From contig CP158972.1 in assembly GCA_040429635.1 (NCBI GenBank), positions 405,918 to 469,917 of the forward strand: a DNA stretch of 64,000 nt, given 5' to 3'. Numbering within the stretch: position 1 is the stretch's first letter; each line of letters opens with the position of its first letter. The notes under the pieces are model-generated. The model was given only the letters and a program-made list of their open reading frames with translations. It did not search any database and was not told the DNA's origin. Both the position numbers and the translations under genes were made by a program. Below are positions 59,187 through 64,000 of this stretch, in pieces. This DNA comes from Tamlana crocina. Lineage in GTDB: Bacteria > Bacteroidota > Bacteroidia > Flavobacteriales > Flavobacteriaceae.

Positions 59187-60329
59187 ATGATGACAACAAA
59201 TAAATTAATTTCAATATTAACCATAGCTAGCGTGTTTCTAGTCGTGGTAAGCTGTGGTAATAAAGACAATGTGCAAGCAGCTGCAGCACAACAGCAGCAA
59301 ATATTACCATTTCCGGTAACGCAAATTCAAACGCAAACGGTAACTGGTTACAACGAATATCCTGTAAATATAGAAGGTATTGTAAACAGTGATGTGCGTG
59401 CAAAAACTTCAGGATACATTCAAAAAGTATTGGTAGACGAAGGTGCTAGAGTACGCAAAGGTCAACCGCTTTTTAGGTTAGAAACGCAATCGCTAAGTCA
59501 AGATGCCGAAGCTGCAAAAGCACAAGTTAACGTGGCTCAAGTTGAGGTTGATAAGTTAAAACCTTTAGTAGAAAAAAACATTATTAGTCCTGTACAATTA
59601 GAAACTGCAAAAGCCAATTTAGCACAAGCCAAAGCGGCTTACAGCAGTATTGCTGCCAATATTGGTTATGCAACGGTAAAAAGTCCGGTTGATGGTTACG
59701 TGGGTTCTATTAATTTTAGAGAAGGCACTTTAGTAAGTGCTGCCGATGCAACACCATTAACTACGGTTAGTGATATTAGTCAAGTATATGCGTTTTTCAC
59801 TTTAAACGAAGCGCAGTACATAGACCATTTAAAACGAATGACAGGTAAAACCAAAGCAGAACGTATTAAAAATTCGCCAGACGTAAGTTTAGTATTGGCA
59901 AATGGCGATATATATTCTGAAAAAGGTCGTATTCAAACCAGTACTGGTCAAATTAGCGAAACAACTGGTACCATTAAAGTAAGAGCAGCTTTTGATAATC
60001 CAAATGAGCTTTTAACTAACGGAAATAGTGGTAAAATACGTATTCCTTCAACTTACGAAAATGCAGTAGTTGTACCACAATCGTCAACCTTTGAGCAACA
60101 AGGTAAAGTAATGATTTACACGTTGGGCGAAGACAATAAAGTAAGCAGTAAAATTATTGAAGTTGAAGCTAAAGTAGATAATCTTTACGTGGTAAAATCG
60201 GGTATAGATGCTAGTACAAAAATTGTGGCATCTGGTGTTTCAAAATTACGCGATGGTATGCCAATTGCGCCACAAGAAATTCCGTTTAACGAAGCCACTA
60301 AAAAAGTAGCTACTTTATTTAAAAACTAA
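59187..60329 (+). CDS. RND efflux periplasmic adaptor (membrane fusion) subunit
   Basis: A 380-aa lipoprotein (signal ending LVVVSC) of the AcrA/MexA type. A barrel-sandwich (lipoyl) half 'VNSDVRAKTSGYIQKVLVDE' and 'VKSPVDGYVGSINFREGTLV' flanks a helical hairpin ('AKAQVNVAQVEVDKLKPLVE'); a beta-barrel and membrane-proximal domain follow. It joins the inner-membrane RND pump to the outer membrane channel. Immediately upstream is the regulator, 27 bp downstream the RND permease. Confidence 0.95.
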   Translation: MMTTNKLISILTIASVFLVVVSCGNKDNVQAAAAQQQQILPFPVTQIQTQTVTGYNEYPVNIEGIVNSDVRAKTSGYIQKVLVDEGARVRKGQPLFRLETQSLSQDAEAAKAQVNVAQVEVDKLKPLVEKNIISPVQLETAKANLAQAKAAYSSIAANIGYATVKSPVDGYVGSINFREGTLVSAADATPLTTVSDISQVYAFFTLNEAQYIDHLKRMTGKTKAERIKNSPDVSLVLANGDIYSEKGRIQTSTGQISETTGTIKVRAAFDNPNELLTNGNSGKIRIPSTYENAVVVPQSSTFEQQGKVMIYTLGEDNKVSSKIIEVEAKVDNLYVVKSGIDASTKIVASGVSKLRDGMPIAPQEIPFNEATKKVATLFKN

Positions 60330-60356
60330 ATTATTCCTTAAACATATTTATTAGTT

Positions 60357-63300
60357 ATGTTAAAAACATTTATTGAAAGACCAGTGCTTTCAACAGTAAT
60401 CTCTATTATCATAGTTATACTAGGTGTTATCAGTATAACATCCTTACCTATAGAGGAATATCCAGATATTGCGCCGCCAACTATTAAGGTTACGGCTAAC
60501 TATACAGGTGCTAACGCAGAGACTGTTTTAGAGAGTGTAATTGTACCTATTGAAGAGCAAATTAATGGTGTAGAAGGTATGACGTATATTACCTCTACAG
60601 CATCAAATAATGGTACTGCCGAAATTACAGTGTATTTTGACCAAACCATGAATGCCGATATTGCTGCGGTAAACGTTCAAAACCGTGTAGCACGTGCAAA
60701 TCCGTTGTTACCTTCAGAAGTTATCCAAACTGGTATTGTAACGCAAAAGCAAGAAACCAGTGCATTAATGTTTATTGCTATGTATTCTGATAGCGAAGAT
60801 TACGATGCAACTTTTATTCAGAATTACTTAAAAATAAACGTAATTCCTGCAATGCAGCGTATTAAAGGTGTTGGTGATGTATCGGTATTTTCACAACAAG
60901 ATTACGCTATGCGCGTTTGGTTAAAACCTGAAAAATTAGCGGCTTATAATTTAATTCCATCAGATATTACAGCTGCTTTAAACGAGCAGAATTTAGAAGC
61001 TGCAGCTGGTTCTTTAGGTGAAAATAATGGTGAATCTTTCTCTTATATTTTAAAGTATAGCGGACGATTTAAAGAAGAAGGACAGTATGCAGACATCGTA
61101 ATTAAAGCGTTAGGAAATGGCGAATATTTACGATTGAAAGATGTCGCAGATATCGAGTTAGATGCGCAATCCTATTCATCTAATGCTACAAGTTTAGGAC
61201 ATCCAGCGGTATTTATGGGGATTTTCCAAACCAAAGGATCTAACGCTGCCGAAATTATTGAAAACATAAAAACCACTTTAGACGATGTAGAACAAGGTTT
61301 ACCTGAAGGCTTAAACTTCTTTGTGCCTTACGATACAAGTTTATTCTTAAACGCATCTATAGACAAGGTAATTAGTACACTTTTAGAAGCCTTTTTACTG
61401 GTATTTTTAGTGGTGTTTATCTTCTTGCAAGATTTCCGTTCTACATTAATTCCTGCAATTGCAGTACCGGTTTCAATTATTGGTACCTTCTTTTTCTTGA
61501 ATGTCTTTGGCTATTCCATAAACCTATTAACGCTTTTCGCATTAGTGCTGGCTATTGGTATTGTGGTAGATGATGCTATTGTTGTGGTAGAAGCCGTACA
61601 CGCCAAAATGGATGAAGGTGAGAAAAAACCGAAAAGTGCCACATTAAAGGCTATGAGTGAAATTTCGGGTGCTATTATTTCTATTACGTTGGTAATGGCA
61701 GCGGTATTTATTCCGGTAACTTTTGTAACTGGTCCAACAGGTGTATTCTATGAGCAGTTTGGTGTTACTTTAATTATTGCCATTTTAATTTCGGCAGTAA
61801 ACGCCTTAACCTTAAGTCCGGCATTGTGTGCATTGTTATTAAAAGAACATAAAGACGATGAAGAATTAAAAGGAAAAAATGCACTTCAAAAATTCTACAC
61901 GTTATTTAACAGAGGATTTGATGCAACGGTAAATAAATACGGTAAGTCATTACAGTTTTTATATAAAAACAAATTTGTATCAGTAATGTTATTAATCATT
62001 GCTGGTGTAGGTATTTATTGGGCTGCAACAACAACGCCTACAGGATTTGTGCCAAATGAAGATAGAGGAATTATTTTCGCTAACATAGAATTACCTGCAG
62101 GTGCATCATTAGACCGTACCGAAGCAGTAACTAAAGAATTATACGCAAAAATTAAAGACCTTGATGGTGTAACAGATGCCAGTTTTATTAAAGGACGTAG
62201 TTTAATAAGTGGTGCTGGTAGTAACTTTGGTATTGGTTTCGTGAAGTTAGATGATTGGTCTGAAAGAGAATCTGAAGCCTTATCTGCACAAGCCATCACC
62301 GGAAAATTATTTGGTATTGCGGCAACTATTCCAGAAGCAAAAATTATTTTCTTCTCGCCACCAAGTATTCGTGGTTTTGGTAATTCAGCTGGTTTTGAGG
62401 TGAATTTATTAGATAAATTCGGTGGTGAGTTTACCGATTTAGATAAAGCAAATAAAGAGTTTGCAGCAGCCTTAATGAGTCATCCAGAAATTCAGTATGC
62501 TCAATCAGCATTCAACACTAATTATCCACAGTACGAAATGGAAGTTAATGTGCCTTTAGCAAAAGAAAAAGGTGTGGCTATTAACAGCATTTTCGGGACG
62601 CTTCAAGGTTATATCGGTGGAATTTACGCGTCAGATTTTAGCCGATTTGGTAAACAGTATCGTGTATACATTCAGTCGTTACCAGAAGACAGAGCAGATG
62701 AAAACGACCTAAACAGTATGTATGTTAGAACAAGTTCTGGTGAAATGACGCCAATTACACAGTTTGTAACCTTAAAACGTGTGTATGGTCCGCAATCGGT
62801 AACGCGTTTCAACCTATTTAATTCAACAAATATAACAGGTGCAACTAATCCTGGATTTAGTACAGGTGATGCCATTAGAGTGATTGAAGAAGAAGTGGCA
62901 AAACTGCCAAGTAATTACACCGTTGCATATTCTGGTTTAACACGAGAAGAGGTAAATGCAGGTAACCAAACCACGTTTATTTTCATCTTAAGTATTCTGT
63001 TTGTGTATTTCTTATTAAGTGCGCAGTACGAGAGTTATATTTTACCATTTTCGGTATTATTATCGCTACCATTTGGTGTATTTGGTGCGTATATAAGTAC
63101 GAAATTCTTTGGATTGGAAAACAACATTTACTTCCAAATTGCACTGATAATGCTGGTTGGTCTGTTGGCTAAAAACGCCATACTTATTGTTGAGTTTGCA
63201 TTGCAACGACGCAAACAAGGCGAAGGTATAGTAGATGCAGCTATTCATGGAGCCAAAGCACGTTTACGACCAATTTTAATGACATCGTTCGCCTTTATAC

Positions 63301-63494
63301 TTGGGTTAATGCCATTGGTATTGGCCAAAGGTGTTGGTGCCGAAGGAAACAATTCTATTGGTACAGGTGCAGCTGGTGGTATGTTAATAGGAACCATTTT
63401 AGGTGTATTTGTTATTCCAATTTTATTCATCTTTTTTCAATGGTTACAAGAAAAAGTATCGCGTAAACCAGAAGTAGAAACAATTGAAGCTTAA
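60357..63494 (+). CDS. RND efflux permease (HAE1 type)
   Basis: A 1045-aa permease with twelve TM segments and two large periplasmic loops. Proton relay residues are present: D405 and D406 in 'GIVVDDAIVVVEAV' and K939 in 'GLLAKNAILIVEFA'. The N-terminus 'FIERPVLSTVISIIIVILGV' and 'PLAKEKGVAINSIFGTLQGY' are typical of AcrB-type multidrug pumps. Full length. It exports hydrophobic drugs or detergents with the adaptor and the TolC-like channel of the same operon. Confidence 0.97.
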   Translation: MLKTFIERPVLSTVISIIIVILGVISITSLPIEEYPDIAPPTIKVTANYTGANAETVLESVIVPIEEQINGVEGMTYITSTASNNGTAEITVYFDQTMNADIAAVNVQNRVARANPLLPSEVIQTGIVTQKQETSALMFIAMYSDSEDYDATFIQNYLKINVIPAMQRIKGVGDVSVFSQQDYAMRVWLKPEKLAAYNLIPSDITAALNEQNLEAAAGSLGENNGESFSYILKYSGRFKEEGQYADIVIKALGNGEYLRLKDVADIELDAQSYSSNATSLGHPAVFMGIFQTKGSNAAEIIENIKTTLDDVEQGLPEGLNFFVPYDTSLFLNASIDKVISTLLEAFLLVFLVVFIFLQDFRSTLIPAIAVPVSIIGTFFFLNVFGYSINLLTLFALVLAIGIVVDDAIVVVEAVHAKMDEGEKKPKSATLKAMSEISGAIISITLVMAAVFIPVTFVTGPTGVFYEQFGVTLIIAILISAVNALTLSPALCALLLKEHKDDEELKGKNALQKFYTLFNRGFDATVNKYGKSLQFLYKNKFVSVMLLIIAGVGIYWAATTTPTGFVPNEDRGIIFANIELPAGASLDRTEAVTKELYAKIKDLDGVTDASFIKGRSLISGAGSNFGIGFVKLDDWSERESEALSAQAITGKLFGIAATIPEAKIIFFSPPSIRGFGNSAGFEVNLLDKFGGEFTDLDKANKEFAAALMSHPEIQYAQSAFNTNYPQYEMEVNVPLAKEKGVAINSIFGTLQGYIGGIYASDFSRFGKQYRVYIQSLPEDRADENDLNSMYVRTSSGEMTPITQFVTLKRVYGPQSVTRFNLFNSTNITGATNPGFSTGDAIRVIEEEVAKLPSNYTVAYSGLTREEVNAGNQTTFIFILSILFVYFLLSAQYESYILPFSVLLSLPFGVFGAYISTKFFGLENNIYFQIALIMLVGLLAKNAILIVEFALQRRKQGEGIVDAAIHGAKARLRPILMTSFAFILGLMPLVLAKGVGAEGNNSIGTGAAGGMLIGTILGVFVIPILFIFFQWLQEKVSRKPEVETIEA

Positions 63495-63498
63495 AAAA

Positions 63499-64000
63499 AT
63501 GAAATTAACTATAAATAAAAATTTTAGTAAAGGCGCATTAATTTTAATGCTGGCGCTAACACTGCAAAGTTGTTTTGTGGCGAAGGATTACACACGTCCT
63601 GAATTAGAAGAAACAGAACATTTGTATAGAACCGATAACTTACCACAAGATAGTATATCGTTAGCAGATGTATCGTGGAAAGATATGTTTAAAGACCAAT
63701 ATTTAGCGCAATATATTGAAGAAGGTCTTCAAAACAACCTAGATATTCGTGTGGCTATTCAGCAAATTGCTATTGCGAATGCGTACATGAAACAAGGTAA
63801 AGCAGGTTATTTACCAACGTTAACTGGTACAGCCCAAGTAACACATCAAGAACTGTCTGAAAACAGTCAGTTTGGTGGTTTTTTCTCGTCTGTAGATCAA
63901 TATGAATTATCTGGTAGTTTATCTTGGGAAGCCGATATTTGGGGTAAAATAAGAAGTAATAAACGTGCAGGCGAAGCCAGTTATTTACAAACTGTAGCAG
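63499..64000 (+). CDS. RND outer-membrane channel subunit (TolC/NodT family), 5' part
   Basis: Starts at ATG 63499, 4 bp after the permease stop, and runs off the window after 167 codons. Lipoprotein signal ending 'LMLALTLQSC'. Then the outer membrane factor pattern: 'WKDMFKDQYLAQYIEEGLQN', 'NLDIRVAIQQIAIANAYMKQ', 'GYLPTLTGTAQVTHQELSEN', 'LSWEADIWGKIRSNKRAG'. The NodT-type lipoprotein channels complete tripartite pumps. The C-terminus is not visible. Confidence 0.93.
   Translation, partial: MKLTINKNFSKGALILMLALTLQSCFVAKDYTRPELEETEHLYRTDNLPQDSISLADVSWKDMFKDQYLAQYIEEGLQNNLDIRVAIQQIAIANAYMKQGKAGYLPTLTGTAQVTHQELSENSQFGGFFSSVDQYELSGSLSWEADIWGKIRSNKRAGEASYLQTVA

Noticed and set aside
1-64000. tRNA, rRNA, CRISPR, IS transposase or prophage genes
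   Set aside because: No T-loop-like GGTTCGAATCC patterns, no regularly spaced repeats and no transposase or phage structural proteins were recognised by reading; a covariance search was not possible here.

Overview
The window comes from a low-GC member of the Bacteroidota, most likely a marine-type Flavobacteriaceae. Evidence: a complete MoxR/Bat (aerotolerance) operon, a type IX secretion C-terminal sorting domain, HmuY-family haem proteins, lipoboxes on many exported proteins, starts without Shine-Dalgarno sequences, and many promoters of the Bacteroidota type (a TAnnTTTG -7 element, sometimes with TTTG near -33). No rRNA, tRNA, CRISPR array, transposase or prophage was seen.

Layout. 1-3.4 kb: the end of an AraC regulator, then two transcription units (a 55-aa ORF; an AhpD-like protein plus a cupredoxin-like protein) whose promoters share an identical operator at identical spacing, then an envelope pair (lipocalin-like lipoprotein, OmpA-like protein). 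3.4-12.4 kb: ferritin, a 58-aa Cys-rich protein, Tex, a histone-deacetylase-like enzyme, two small exported or anchored proteins, a TerB-like protein, DNA polymerase IV, and a CYTH/lipoprotein/EEP operon. 12.4-23.2 kb, minus strand: an alpha-2-macroglobulin/PBP1C system whose parts are separated by DUF2071, ABM and a DUF559 nuclease gene lying between two direct copies of a 184-187-bp multi-hairpin repeat; an isoaspartyl peptidase lies upstream. 23.4-30 kb: an ALDH7-type dehydrogenase, a DUF1800/DUF1501 pair, then a Schlafen/AlbA_2 protein and an AT-rich SIR2-like protein.

30.3-39.6 kb: the Bat operon (MoxR, DUF58, a two-TM protein, BatA, BatB, BatC, BatD, BatE), with remnants of dispersed repeats in four of its spacers. 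39.7-45.9 kb: an inorganic-carbon style module (SulP, universal stress protein, beta-carbonic anhydrase, DUF2490 protein, second SulP with STAS). 46-56 kb: a divergent haem/iron locus. On the minus strand are a TonB receptor, an HmuY lipoprotein and an HmuY-like protein with a T9SS sorting domain. On the plus strand are DUF6607, an exported ankyrin protein, DUF2271 with a flavinylation motif, and a PepSY-flavodoxin-reductase fusion. Two related 23-bp palindromes lie in the promoter region between the arms. 56-58.6 kb: small conserved genes, CvpA and pheS. 58.6-64 kb: a GbsR/MarR-type regulator with a palindromic operator, followed by a tripartite RND efflux operon that runs off the window.

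How the parts fit. The haem locus reads as one redox-coupled uptake system: surface and outer-membrane capture by HmuY proteins and the receptor, with electrons passed from cytosolic NAD(P)H through the PepSY fusion to a periplasmic flavoprotein. The most notable structural signals are the DUF559 nuclease between covarying direct repeats, the duplicated operator next to the AraC gene, the twin palindromes of the haem locus, and several other dispersed hairpin repeats that supply parts of genes (a stop codon, a promoter box, false N-terminal extensions).
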